DNA of 41,330 nucleotides from Herbinix sp. Lineage in GTDB: Bacteria > Bacillota > Clostridia > Lachnospirales > Lachnospiraceae. Position 1 is the stretch's first letter; every line of letters begins with the position of its first letter. A program made the translations under genes and the position numbers. The notes beneath the pieces are model-generated. The model ran no database searches. It saw only the letters and a program-made list of their open reading frames with translations, and was not told where the DNA came from. The stretch spans positions 1 to 41,330 of the forward strand of contig JAQZBD010000115.1 of assembly GCA_029239235.1 (NCBI GenBank). Reading direction: 5' to 3'. This document shows, in pieces, positions 26,826 to 36,600 of this stretch.

Positions 26826-27033
26826 ATGGCAGGTTTCCTGACTTATGGTTAACTTACTTACTGCTGTCTTCTCAGATAAATGCTCCCTTATCAATCGAAC
26901 CATACCTTCGGCAGTTGATCGAAATTCCTCATTCCTCCAATGACTATTCCTGCAGCTTTCAAACCAAATACAGTAGCGGGGGCTGTTGTGGCATTATTCC
27001 ACATTCCCTTTTAACTTTATAAAAGCACCATAG
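26826..27033 (-). ncRNA. Cobalamin riboswitch
   Basis: Read on the minus strand: AAAAGGGAA with a nearby GCCACAACAGCCCCCGC-TACTGT core and the B12 box (AGTCAGGAAACCTGCC, 26828-26843). These conserved blocks are in the order and spacing of an AdoCbl-type riboswitch. A consensus promoter lies directly upstream and the cob operon directly downstream, so B12 should repress the operon. Boundaries are approximate. Confidence 0.93.
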
Positions 27034-27050
27034 ATTATTATCACTTCCAC

Positions 27051-27079
27051 ATTATATCTTTTTTTACTCAATTGTTCAA
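27051..27079 (-). promoter_or_regulatory. Promoter of the cobalamin operon
   Basis: Minus strand: TTGAAC (27074-27079), 17-bp spacer, TATAAT (27051-27056). Transcription would begin about 10 bp before the riboswitch aptamer. Confidence 0.75.
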
Positions 27080-27125
27080 GCATTAAACTAAAATGCTTTG
27101 AAAAGTATACAAATGTCATAAAAAT

Positions 27126-27150
27126 TCACGCTACCAATTAAGTAGCGTGA
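27126..27150 (-). terminator. Terminator of the phospholipase-like gene
   Basis: TCACGCTAC and GTAGCGTGA form a perfect 9-bp stem with a 7-nt loop (27126-27134 / 27142-27150). On the minus strand AATTTTTA follows. It lies 100 bp past the stop of the upstream gene and protects the cob promoter from read-through. Confidence 0.75.
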
Positions 27151-27250
27151 TAAGAATAATAATATTAATTGTGATCCATTTGTTTATAAATGATTATCTA
27201 AACATTTCAATGATTGAAAACTGTATTTGCTTCCTACATAGGAATCCTAA

Positions 27251-27874
27251 TTATGCCTGTGAATAGTGAATTCTCACCTTATGCTGATGCAAAATTTCAT
27301 TTTCAAACTTCTCAATCGCCAATTCGAAGAATCGAAGTATCGCGTCAACTACCTTGTAACACAGATGAATGATAAACTGAATATCTTGATTAACTACTTT
27401 TATTGCTTTTAGATATTCTCCATGAGTTTCATTAATAAAACGGATGATTTCTTCAAAGGTATGGAAGCTTTGACCAGGAATACGTTCTTTCTGTACCTCA
27501 TCTCGGCCAACATATTCGCGAAGCTTAAATTTCAAATCCTTTTCATAAGTAACATGATCCTTCAGGCTTCCGTCAAAAATGGAATTATGAGGAAAAGTGC
27601 AGTAATCTGATAAATAATGGGTGATAACCCCTAAATGTCTGGCATAGTAACTGTTAATCCCTTTATGAATATCATACTCGATTGTAATTTTTCTAATCTC
27701 TTCAATCAATATCTCAAAGGTCTCTTCAATGGTATGACGCTTTGTCAGAAAAGATGGCTGAATATCCGGCAAAATGCTTCCCAAATAAAATGCTTTCTTA
27801 TGGTCAAGTAAATCTTTTACTTGCATATTATTAACTAAATATCTTGCGAGGGAGATGTGTGATTTCTTACGCAA
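27251..27874 (-). CDS. Zinc-dependent phospholipase C family protein
   Basis: 207 residues. Zinc-ligand-type motifs of the family are visible: K-S-H-I-S-L-A near the N-terminus, G-S-I-L-P-D-I-Q-P, and H-L-G-V-I-T-H-Y-L-S-D-Y-C-T-F-P-H. No signal peptide, unlike secreted clostridial phospholipase C toxins, so a cytosolic phosphoesterase or hydrolase role is more likely. The start is TTG, 8 nt after AGGAGG; the first ATG is far downstream and would lose the N-terminal histidine motif. Confidence 0.82.
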   Translation of the reverse strand: MRKKSHISLARYLVNNMQVKDLLDHKKAFYLGSILPDIQPSFLTKRHTIEETFEILIEEIRKITIEYDIHKGINSYYARHLGVITHYLSDYCTFPHNSIFDGSLKDHVTYEKDLKFKLREYVGRDEVQKERIPGQSFHTFEEIIRFINETHGEYLKAIKVVNQDIQFIIHLCYKVVDAILRFFELAIEKFENEILHQHKVRIHYSQA

Positions 27875-27956
27875 TTCGTATGCCTCCTAATAAGTACGTA
27901 GTGCTAATTTACTAACTGTAAGAACCTATTTCTTAAGACGAAAAGCACTAATTAAA

Positions 27957-27985
27957 ATGATACACTATTTTTTTTAATTTCACAA
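27957..27985 (-). promoter_or_regulatory. Predicted promoter of the phospholipase-like gene
   Basis: Minus strand: TTGTGA (27980-27985), 17-bp spacer, TATCAT (27957-27962). Confidence 0.5.
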
Positions 27986-28353
27986 TAGGATTATCCTGTT
28001 TTTATAGCACAAATCTGTGGTACAAATCGACATTTTTCTCAGGTTTTACAATGTCCTTTCAAATCTTTTCACTGTCATTCTTATACTATTCATTTAACAA
28101 TATCGTTGTCGCTATGTCCTTTTTATAAAATATGAATGAAATAACTATAAAATAACAATACAAATCTTGACATTTCACATTTTGTTACCTATGATTAATG
28201 ATTAATAACACATATAAAGAATATCATAACTTAACCTAAAGCAATGCTAACAATAAACTGAACCAAAATCTTTGTTTGAACCCAGCGGGCAGACATAAAC
28301 TATAGACAGAGAAGACCCAGAAACTATAGTTCCACATGGGCGTGCATTTACAT
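27986..28353. other. AT-rich intergenic region without a recognised gene
   Basis: About 370 bp between divergent promoters. Mostly AT-rich. A more GC-rich patch at 28275-28345 carries AAACTATAG twice and ends before the next promoter. No ORF, RNA family or terminator could be supported. Confidence 0.5.
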
Positions 28354-28381
28354 TTGACAGAAAGATAGGGTTCGTTATAAA
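28354..28381 (+). promoter_or_regulatory. Predicted promoter of the HlyC/CNNM-like gene
   Basis: TTGACA (28354-28359), 16-bp spacer, TATAAA (28376-28381). Confidence 0.6.
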
Positions 28382-28480
28382 ATAAGTTAGCAATTATAAA
28401 AGAAAATACACATTAACCTCATTGATTTCTTGGTTTTAAACAAGATATCATATTTAAAAAGAAAAATAGGAGATGATAAT

Positions 28481-29758
28481 TTGGATCCCAGTGATGCCAC
28501 GCAACCGATTATATTGTTTTTATTACTTGTACTATCCGCCTTTTTCTCAAGCTCTGAGACGGCTCTAACTACAGTGAATAAGCTGCGAATTCGCACATTA
28601 GCGGAAGACGATATAAGAGGTGCAAAAACGGTAAGTAAATTAATAGAAAACCCAAGCCAAGTGCTAAGCGCTATCTTAATAGGTAATAATATTGCGAATA
28701 TTACAGCTGTCGTCATAGCAACTACCTTAGCATCAAAGTACGACGTAAATCAATGGATTGGATTAGTGACATTTATTTTGACATTAATTATTCTTATTTT
28801 CTGCAAAATCACCCCAAAATCCATATCAACAATTTATGCGGAAAGGATTGCCCTTTGGGTCTCGGGACCAATTTACTTCCTGACAAAGCTGCTGACACCA
28901 GTTATTTTTATTATAAATAAACTATGTAATGGACTCCTTATGATTCTTCGTATGGATCCAAAGACTAAGACCTCCTACATGACTGAAACTGAACTTAGAT
29001 CTATCCTGGATTACAGTCATCAGGAAGGAGTAATTGAAAGTGAAGAACGACGAATGATTACCAATGTGGTTGATTTCGGAGATTCTATAACAAAGGATGT
29101 CATGGTTCCACGAATTGATATGGCATTTGTAAATGTTGAATCCAATTACAACGAGCTGATTCAAGCCTTTGCCAAGGATAAATACACCAGAATGCCAGCA
29201 TATTCTGAATCCAGAGACAACGTAATCGGAATCGTTAATCTCAAGGATGTCTTCTTTTATAGTGAAAATACGAAGAATTTTAACATATCTGATATCATGC
29301 GGGAGCCTTATTTTACATATGAATATAAGAAGACTTCCGAGCTGTTGATTGAAATGCGTCGTAATTCTATCTCACTAGCTATCGTTCTGGACGAATATGG
29401 CGCTACCGTTGGACTGATTACCATCGAGGATCTCTTAGAGGAGATTGTCGGTGAGATTCGAGATGAATACGACGATGATGAGGAAGATAATATTAAAGCC
29501 CTGTCTGAAAAAGAATTTATTGTTGATGGCTATACGAAGCTGGATGAAATCAACGAGGCACTTGGCCTAGAACTGGAATCAGACGATTATGATTCCATCG
29601 CAGGTCATATTATATACCTACTGGATCATCTTCCCGATGAAGGTGAATCCGTTACCGACCATGATGTTGTATTTACTGTTGCTTCCACAGATAAAAATAG
29701 GGTGGATAAGGTTCACATCCTCCTACACCCGGAACAAACGGAATTATTGAATGATTAA
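28481..29758 (+). CDS. Hemolysin-family CNNM/CorC-like membrane protein with CBS domains
   Basis: 425 residues: DUF21 membrane domain with three to four helices (about 10-140), a CBS pair (about 200-320) and a C-terminal CorC/HlyC transporter-associated domain (about 345-420). The family is linked to Mg2+ (or Co2+) export and ion homeostasis, not to haemolysis. The TTG at 28481 sits 8 nt after AGGAG, better than the upstream in-frame TTG at 28430, which has no SD. Followed by its own terminator. Confidence 0.9.
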   Translation: MDPSDATQPIILFLLLVLSAFFSSSETALTTVNKLRIRTLAEDDIRGAKTVSKLIENPSQVLSAILIGNNIANITAVVIATTLASKYDVNQWIGLVTFILTLIILIFCKITPKSISTIYAERIALWVSGPIYFLTKLLTPVIFIINKLCNGLLMILRMDPKTKTSYMTETELRSILDYSHQEGVIESEERRMITNVVDFGDSITKDVMVPRIDMAFVNVESNYNELIQAFAKDKYTRMPAYSESRDNVIGIVNLKDVFFYSENTKNFNISDIMREPYFTYEYKKTSELLIEMRRNSISLAIVLDEYGATVGLITIEDLLEEIVGEIRDEYDDDEEDNIKALSEKEFIVDGYTKLDEINEALGLELESDDYDSIAGHIIYLLDHLPDEGESVTDHDVVFTVASTDKNRVDKVHILLHPEQTELLND

Positions 29759-29763
29759 TCTTG

Positions 29764-29800
29764 ACACTGGTTATCCTACCTTGGATAGCCGGTGTTTTTT
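29764..29800 (+). terminator. Intrinsic terminator after the CNNM-like gene
   Basis: A 13-bp stem (29764-29776 / 29783-29795) with wobble pairs and a 6-nt loop, followed by a T-run. Confidence 0.9.
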
Positions 29801-29902
29801 AATTCAAGACACTGAAATCATCTTTATATGTGTCTTGAGATAAATGAAATACACTTTTTTATAAGAAACTCCAAATTTATTTTATAAAAATGAAAAATAC
29901 TA

Positions 29903-29931
29903 TTGACAATTCGTTATATATTGTTTACAAT
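29903..29931 (+). promoter_or_regulatory. Promoter of the glutathione peroxidase genes
   Basis: TTGACA (29903-29908), 17-bp spacer, TACAAT (29926-29931). The -10 forms the left arm of a 15-bp palindrome, TACAAT-CTA-ATTGTA (29926-29940), a likely operator. Confidence 0.65.
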
Positions 29932-29972
29932 CTAATTGTATTAAATATTAATGCAATGAAGGAGGATGTCCA

Positions 29973-30449
29973 ATGGGCTTTTATGATTTTACCGTTAAGG
30001 ACGCAAAAGGGAATAATGTATCAATGCAAGAGTATAAGGGGAAGCCGGTTTTAATTGTGAACACAGCTACAGGATGTGGCTTCACTCCCCAATATTCGGG
30101 ATTACAAACCTTATATGACAAATATAAGGACAAAGGCTTTGAGATACTGGATTTTCCATGTAATCAATTTGCCAACCAGGCTCCTGGAACCGAAGACGAG
30201 ATTCAAACATTTTGTATGTCCAGATTTGGAACAACCTTTAAGCTCTTTGCAAAGGTCGATGTTAAGGGTAAAGAAGCTGAACCATTGTTTAGTTATTTAA
30301 AAAAAGCTCAAGGCGGATTATTTGGTAACGACATCAAATGGAATTTCACTAAATTCTTAGTTGATCAGAATGGAAACGTAATCAAGCGCTACGCTCCCAC
30401 CGCGACCCCGGAAAGCATCGAAAAGGACATCGCTAAAATAGTAGGTTAA
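29973..30449 (+). CDS. Glutathione peroxidase-family (thiol peroxidase) protein
   Basis: 158 residues, full length. The catalytic tetrad C35 (A-T-G-C-G-F-T-P-Q-Y), Q69 (N-Q-A-P-G), W123 and N124 ([10 protein letters not shown]) is complete, with cysteine in place of selenocysteine. Such bacterial enzymes reduce H2O2 and organic peroxides, normally with thioredoxin as donor. ATG with a GGAGG site. A second, related gene follows 127 bp downstream. Confidence 0.93.
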   Translation: MGFYDFTVKDAKGNNVSMQEYKGKPVLIVNTATGCGFTPQYSGLQTLYDKYKDKGFEILDFPCNQFANQAPGTEDEIQTFCMSRFGTTFKLFAKVDVKGKEAEPLFSYLKKAQGGLFGNDIKWNFTKFLVDQNGNVIKRYAPTATPESIEKDIAKIVG

Positions 30450-30576
30450 ATAATGTTATTTTTGAATAGAATACAGTTATACGAATTAAAAACTAAAGTT
30501 CATTAACAAAAGTTTATTAAGGATTATTAATTAAGAAAGGATAAGGTATATTCAGACAATATACCAGGTGAATGTT

Positions 30577-31059
30577 ATGAGTATTTATGAATTTAAGGCA
30601 CTAACCAGAAGCGGTGAGGAAGTTTCTTTATCAGATTATGAAGACAAGGTTTTGTTAATTGTTAATTCAGCAACTCAGTGTGGTTTTACTCCACAATACG
30701 ATAACCTTCAGGATCTCTATGAGAAATATAAGGATGAAGGTTTCGTAGTACTTGACTTCCCATGTAATCAATTCGGCAATCAGGCTCCGGGCAGCAACGA
30801 TGAGATCTACAGCTTCTGTGATGCTAATTATGGTGTCACTTTCCCTATTTTCTCTAAGATCGAAGTGAATGGTGACAATGCTCATCCACTCTATAAATAC
30901 CTTAAGAGCGAAAAGGGCTTCGAAGGCATTGATATGTCCCATCCGATTGCTCCGAAATTAGTTCCTCATCTTGAGAGCATGGATCCGGATTATGCCAACA
31001 ACGCAAATATCAAATGGAATTTTACTAAATTCTTAGTTGACCGTAAGGGAAATGTTTAA
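30577..31059 (+). CDS. Second glutathione peroxidase-family protein, C-terminally shortened
   Basis: 160 residues. C35, Q69, W147 and N148 are present, and an extra loop (about 113-143, [11 protein letters not shown]) is inserted relative to the first copy, as in many canonical GPx proteins. It stops right after [10 protein letters not shown], missing the last about 22 residues (K-R-Y-A-P-T... helix) of the first copy. No continuation is readable in other frames. ATG at 30577 follows AGGTG; an upstream in-frame GTG at 30568 has no SD. May be partly active or decaying. Confidence 0.8.
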   Translation: MSIYEFKALTRSGEEVSLSDYEDKVLLIVNSATQCGFTPQYDNLQDLYEKYKDEGFVVLDFPCNQFGNQAPGSNDEIYSFCDANYGVTFPIFSKIEVNGDNAHPLYKYLKSEKGFEGIDMSHPIAPKLVPHLESMDPDYANNANIKWNFTKFLVDRKGNV

Positions 31060-31101
31060 GGTTAAGGACTTGTTGTAAGATAAGAGTATAATTTTAAAAA
31101 A

Positions 31102-31177
31102 AGAGAATTATTGCAAGTTTAGAGTATAATTGTAAGAATAGAGAATTATTACAAGAATAAAGAATAATTGCAAGAAA
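31102..31177. repeat. Degenerate 19-bp tandem repeat
   Basis: Four adjoining 19-bp units of the type AGAGAATTATTGCAAGTTT (31102, 31121, 31140, 31159) differ at a few positions each. They follow the shortened peroxidase gene by about 40 bp. Confidence 0.75.
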
Positions 31178-31275
31178 AGCAGTGTATCTATTATATCCCC
31201 ATAAAAGGAAAGCTACTTACCGTTCGTTAAATCAACTGAGGTTGTCAGTCGATATAAATGAAGCATTTTAAATAA

Positions 31276-31352
31276 TATGCCTATGCTTTATATTAAAGAA
31301 TGTATTTTGCCAAACCATAGGTTAGCGCATTATTCTAATATTAGCATAGGCG
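31276..31352 (+). terminator. Long imperfect hairpin followed by T-rich sequence
   Basis: GCCTATGCT and AGCATAGGC outer arms with further TAATATTA-type pairing form a stem-loop of about 75 nt, followed by GTATTTTTATATG and more T-runs. It could end the peroxidase transcript, although it is some 220 bp past the stop. Confidence 0.45.
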
Positions 31353-31411
31353 TATTTTTATATGTTTTTTTATATGTTTTTTATATGCAATACTACTCTC
31401 TTACTAAACAA

Positions 31412-31657
31412 CTAATGCAGTACTTTGTCTACAAGATATTTTGCTTGTTCATAATCTTTATTCTTTACATATACATAATACTGTTTTTCGTAATTAACAT
31501 TTGATCCGAAGCTTCCATATCTTCCTCTGCTATGACTGGAATGGCTATTAACTTTATAATCGTATTTAATTTGAGCCAGCATCAGGCATTCTCTTACCTT
31601 TGATAATTCTTCCAAAGAATATCCAATATACACCTCTTTACAATTAAACAAAAACAC
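31412..31657 (-). CDS. Small hypothetical protein, DUF2007-like
   Basis: 81 residues, soluble. The pattern E-V-Y-I-G-Y-S-L-E-E-L-S-K-V-R-E near the start, a central serine/glycine-rich loop, and Y-Y-V-Y-V-K-N-K-D-Y-E-Q-A at the end resembles small alpha/beta DUF2007-type proteins with one exposed loop; this is a tentative match. The GTG start at 31657 is 8 nt after AGGAGG. Confidence 0.6.
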   Translation of the reverse strand: MFLFNCKEVYIGYSLEELSKVRECLMLAQIKYDYKVNSHSSHSRGRYGSFGSNVNYEKQYYVYVKNKDYEQAKYLVDKVLH

Positions 31658-31737
31658 TATATATTCCTCCTGTTATATCAACATTTCAAGATTTTCATAT
31701 CTTGCGTTCTAAGCAAGCCTAGTTTAATGGATATTAT

Positions 31738-32346
31738 TTATAATAGTTTGTATTTCAATTTAATCTTTTCTAAATCTTCTTGCGAAGGTGTTTTTATGGT
31801 AGGGCTTATCATAATAGGTTCAGAATGATGTTTAATCCTTTTCATAGGTTTATCTATTACTGAATTCATTAAGCAAATCTGATTAAAATACCAAAATCTC
31901 TGCTCATATTCAAGGTTTTCTTCTTGCTGATCAATAAGTTCCTGAAACCATTTTTCGTTCAACAATTTGGGATGATAAGCAGATTCACGCCAGAGTGACA
32001 TTCCTAAATCCTTAAAGTAATAAGTCCAACTTAGATATTCATCCTCACAATCACAATCGTAATCACTAATTCTCTTAAAAGCGTCGAAGATTTCTTCAGC
32101 CTTTGTATGAAAAAGATCAATATTATTTAATAAAACTATAAAATCGTCCTGCTTAGTGAAGTATATTTCATTAACCACATTATCTTTGTAGGTAATATGG
32201 TAATCAGAATATTGAATATAAATACCATCATTTATTGACTGTTCCCCATAATGTTTTGGAGAAATAATTTGCTCAACTTCATTTCTTGTCATGCCAAAAT
32301 TAATATTACCTATTCCTTTATGTGGGTATACAATAATTGTCTTCAT
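31738..32346 (-). CDS. Hypothetical protein (202 aa), immunity-protein-like N-terminus
   Basis: Soluble, acidic, rich in aromatic residues, no signal peptide. The opening G-I-G-N-I-N-F-G-M-T-R-N-E-V resembles the start of small bacterial proteins found with polymorphic toxin/immunity loci, but I cannot name the family. ATG follows AGGAG at 8 nt. No toxin gene is recognisable next to it. Confidence 0.6.
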   Translation of the reverse strand: MKTIIVYPHKGIGNINFGMTRNEVEQIISPKHYGEQSINDGIYIQYSDYHITYKDNVVNEIYFTKQDDFIVLLNNIDLFHTKAEEIFDAFKRISDYDCDCEDEYLSWTYYFKDLGMSLWRESAYHPKLLNEKWFQELIDQQEENLEYEQRFWYFNQICLMNSVIDKPMKRIKHHSEPIMISPTIKTPSQEDLEKIKLKYKLL

Positions 32347-32429
32347 GCCGTTTATCTCCTATGTAAATTTAATCATCTATTCTATCCCAATCGTACATAA
32401 TTGTGAAGAATCGTATAAATAATAAAGAC

Positions 32430-32669
32430 CTACGATTTTGAATCCTTTTCAAATATACCCCATAGTCTAAGTAAAAATCCTGTTATTCCCAGAATAATAA
32501 AACCAGTAAAGATAGGCGTTAAGTTTAATAAATTCAAATATACCATCAAGCTTGAGTCACCATTAATACTGCCATATTGTTTTTCTAATTGTATCGCTGC
32601 AAAGAGCATAGAAATTATACCAATTGCACTAGTAGCCATACAAAATCCGGAAAATATTATTTTTTTCAT
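32430..32669 (-). CDS. Small membrane protein with two helices
   Basis: 79 residues; hydrophobic segments about 4-25 and 46-67 with a charged tail. ATG at 32669 lies 6 nt after GGGAGG, better than an in-frame TTG six bases upstream that abuts the SD. No family recognised. Same strand as the two neighbouring orphans, with gaps of 60-80 bp, so possibly co-transcribed. Confidence 0.6.
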   Translation of the reverse strand: MKKIIFSGFCMATSAIGIISMLFAAIQLEKQYGSINGDSSLMVYLNLLNLTPIFTGFIILGITGFLLRLWGIFEKDSKS

Positions 32670-32738
32670 ATTCAACCTCCCAAACTAAATTAATCCCACT
32701 TTCCCACCATTTGCAATTACTATCAATTACTCAAGATA

Positions 32739-33407
32739 TTAATTGCTTGGAAGCCACCTTAATTCACTAGGATGTATTGTTGAATTAACGATTTCGTAGC
32801 CTAAATGGTATAATTCTTGATTATCAATTGAATATGCCACTCCATTCAAATCATTCCAATTAATCGACTTTTTCCAAGAAAAAATAAGTACTTCTCCTGA
32901 TTTAACTGCTTTTCTCTGCCTATCTGTAACCGGACCCATTTCTATAAATGCAACATTTTCATCAAAACTTTGAACTGGAACTACTGTAATATAGTTATCA
33001 GCTCCATCATTGTAATTGCACCAACCAACTAATTTAATCATATCCTCTGTCTTATTAGCCCAAAAGCCGGTGTTCGACTTCCAAAATGGGAATTTATATT
33101 GTGCAATAACCGTAAGATATTTATCTGAGTTTTCATATAGATATACCATATATGGAGAAGAATCTACTGTTTCAAGCAAAGTTGAAGTATCCTCTAACCA
33201 TGGGTTGGTGTTAATTGCCTGTTTCGAAGTGAAGCGTGCACCTGATATAAAGAAGAAAACAAAACAAATTGCACCAAAGATAAATAGTCGAATGATCAAT
33301 TTTTTTACAAACAATTTCTGATTAGCATGCAAATTGCCGCTTCCTTCAAAATCCAACTTTAAATTATATAGCACACCACCCTTCAAAAAGGAATTTATCT
33401 GTATCAT
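32739..33407 (-). CDS. Hypothetical single-pass membrane protein
   Basis: 222 residues: short cytoplasmic N-terminus, one helix at about 36-55, and an extracellular domain of about 165 residues rich in aromatic residues with one cysteine. No family recognised. No good SD is visible before the ATG at 33407; an in-frame GTG at 33374 is preceded by AAGGGTG but too close, so the start is uncertain. Confidence 0.55.
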   Translation of the reverse strand: MIQINSFLKGGVLYNLKLDFEGSGNLHANQKLFVKKLIIRLFIFGAICFVFFFISGARFTSKQAINTNPWLEDTSTLLETVDSSPYMVYLYENSDKYLTVIAQYKFPFWKSNTGFWANKTEDMIKLVGWCNYNDGADNYITVVPVQSFDENVAFIEMGPVTDRQRKAVKSGEVLIFSWKKSINWNDLNGVAYSIDNQELYHLGYEIVNSTIHPSELRWLPSN

Positions 33408-33489
33408 CTTGATAAATTGTGTGACTGCAATTTCATGTAGTGTTTCAATTTTTATTTGATAGGTTCCCAGTTTATCATATTAACTCTTA

Positions 33490-33540
33490 AACTATAATAG
33501 ACGACAAGTATAAGTCTTATCTAAATTATAGTATAGTTTC
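33490..33540. repeat. AT-rich inverted repeat
   Basis: AAACTATA and TATAGTTT (33490-33497 / 33533-33540) with an inner AGAC/GTCT stem. No T-run follows. The surrounding 278-bp gap holds nothing else I can support. Confidence 0.4.
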
Positions 33541-33685
33541 GTTACATTTTCTACCATTATCTAATTAATCTAATTGATTGCTGGCTATAGCTAATGTGGA
33601 TAAATATAAAGAGCAAGATACTTTCATATTTTACTCGTTAATTTAGTAAGGTACAGAAGGGACAATTTCTACCGTCTATTTCTGA

Positions 33686-36600
33686 TTAATAGATTGCTCC
33701 AGTTGAATAATCTTCACTCATTTTACGATTAGAATAATAAACACAGATATCACCAGCAAAAAAATTGAACGTAGGCCCTTTGTAACTACTCTTAGAAAGC
33801 GGTGGGTTCTCCATTAACCACATACTACAATTATCATTATTCTTATAGTTTGCCGCATTAATATAGCTTAAATGCTGTTTCTTCTGTTCATCAGTTGTAT
33901 AAATATTGAAATTAACTATAAGATACCCCTGATCAAGCCAGAAGCTTTCATCATAATCGATCCCATGCTTATCAGCGTAATCCATCACATCATACCCTTG
34001 CGGAGCTGCATGTACATCATTCGGAATATAATACTGTCCATACCACCGCTGCATGGACTTATCCGATTTACTACTTGTTATCCCGCTTGCAACAATAGCT
34101 TCATAACTATCCATTTTTTTGATGGAAGCTGTGTACTTCTGTCCGACAAGAGTACGAAAAGCATAATTCAGCTGAACTTTTGAAAAGGTAAACATTCCTG
34201 ACCGTTGCCAGAAGAATTTGCCATACTTTACATTCCTGAGTGCTGCTGTATTCTTAATCTCAGCTGACGGTATCCCAAGGTTTGGTTCGCCAGTGTAAGT
34301 AGATTTCATATTAAGTGAATCTAAAGCTCCTCCTACCTTTACCAGCGTCCTTGATTTGCCGTTGATTTCTTCCGAATAATACAGGTCTACTGCTGTACGA
34401 TTCTTACCGTCCTTATCGACAAAATAGAACGAGGGCTTAATCACCACACTGGTTGCATCCGAATACATAGTTCCAATGGTATCCAGTGAATACCTGAACA
34501 TATATCCTGTCTTAAGGATTCCCTGGTTTTTATAATAGGGATGGCTGCCGTTTACCAGCGGAAATGTATATTTCACATTTCTTCCGGTATCTTTACCATA
34601 CTGGTCATTCGTTCCTACCGTATAGGTATAGTAATGCCCTTTATTATAAGCCAAACTTCCAGAACCGTCCGAATATTTTATACTATTCTTTTTCAGCCCC
34701 GAAGACTTTGGTATACGGAAGACATCCTTCCACAACGGATAATCCGTAATATCATACATGGTCAGTCCGTAAATTCTTCCGGACACCTCAAACTTAACCG
34801 TTTCGGTAGCCACATAATGGATTCTGTCCCTGTTCGCATAGGTTTCTGTATTGTCGATATAATCTTCACCATTGACAGCGACTGTGCGGAAATCTGCGGT
34901 ATAGACACCCTCCGTGATCCAGGTTGGCAGGTAGAATCTTGCGGTGGAACGTCCTAGCGTGATCCAGGTTCCTGCCTTGATATAATCATCATTCTTCTGG
35001 TTGCTGTCACTTCCCACATCCACAAATACATCAAAGGGAAATTTCACCTCATTTCGAAGCAGACCGTTTTTCTCTGCGATATAGGAAGCTATGGTATCAT
35101 GTAGGGATCTGGAAAAATCTCGCGTGTAATACCCCAGCATACCGGTATGGAAACCCGTATTTGAAATCCGTACCGTAAAATCGGACAAGATTGGATCAGG
35201 ATCAAGTACAAGGTTCACGCATCCGGCCGTGGGCTTAATTAGCTGTACATATTTATCATTGTCTGCATTGATGACAGGCTCGCATACCACTGGTGTATGT
35301 ATTACCACGTCATTGATGCCTGCTACGGGGTAGCTGGCTGTTTCACCTTTGGATGAACCTACCCTAGCTACTGCTGCATAAGTGATGGTGCCACTGGAGG
35401 AATAGATACCATTTCTCTTTATGTCCTTGATTACCTGATCATTTTTATACAGTGCATTTTGGTGAGTGTTAGTTGTGCACGGTGGAAGCGCTTCCGTGTT
35501 AATATTAGGTGCCTCTGTTTCTGATATGGTGCCGCTGATAACGGTTTGACCTCCAAACACCAGGGTATCACTTCTCACCTTGCATTTTCCCGTCTGTGAC
35601 AGGGCATAGTAAGTAAAATCCTCGGACGGCACTGATGGTCTGCTGGTACCACCAGAAATACTCTGGGAGGGTAGCGTTATACCATTCACTGCCTCATTGG
35701 GAGGAATGATGTGATAGCTCTCATTTGTCTCATGGGTATAGCTGATGATGGGTGGACTGTAGTATGTCCTGTTCGGAGAAATGGTGATGACTCCATCCGG
35801 AAGCGCATAGTTACGCAGAACTGAGCTGCCGATGTTATAATAGTCAAGATTAATAATCTCCCAGTAGCCATAGGCTCTGGGTACAGATATGTACTGGGTA
35901 ACGGTCACCGTATCTGTCAGCGTTTTGGGTCCTACTGCACTCGTCGGTGTCGCACTCTTCCAACTTAGATTGTAATTCTTTGAGACTCTCACGGAATAAT
36001 ACTTGATGCCCACCTTTTTCTCAAAAAAATATCCGACTAGATACTCCTTCGCCGTTACCTGTCCGTAAAGGCTTTCTGTGGTCGGTACTCCAGCTGTGAC
36101 TGTGAACTTTTCGCTTCCACGGTCATCTGCTCGGATCTCGCCTGCAGTCACTGCTTTCGTAAATTCGGAATAAGCAGATTCATATGCAGGTACCGTCACC
36201 TCCTCAATAGCTGGTGTCGGGGTAGGTGAGGCTGTCGGAGCCGGTGTTACCGTACCACTAGGTGGAGGTGTTGGCGTACCGCTTGAATTATTATCGTAAA
36301 TAAAATAGAAAGTGGCCAGAGATCCATCCTGTGCCGCCGGCATGGGGTAGTTATTGACCTTTGTAGTTGTTTTTGTATCAGTGGTCTGTACCATGCCACC
36401 TGTGTCTTTATATTTTAAATACCATTTATTCTGAAAATTGTAACCCATGGTTCCTTTCGTAAAAGAGTCAATGGGGTCATAGCTGACCTTCTGTCCTGAC
36501 TTTACACTGATACGCTCCGAGGTCAAGTGCCGTAGGTAATTTCCTTCTGCATCGATTGCCACTGAATTATATTGGTATGAAGTTTCTTTTTTATCAAATA

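Noticed and set aside
28275-28372. Structured RNA closed by GAACCC/GGGTTC upstream of the CNNM-like gene
   Set aside because: The predicted promoter (28354-28381) lies within its right end, so it would not be in the gene's leader; no known family fits and the closing stem is only 6 bp.
34541-34957. 138-codon plus-strand frame opposite the large surface protein
   Set aside because: Antisense shadow in a continuous 1275-codon gene; no SD or family pattern.
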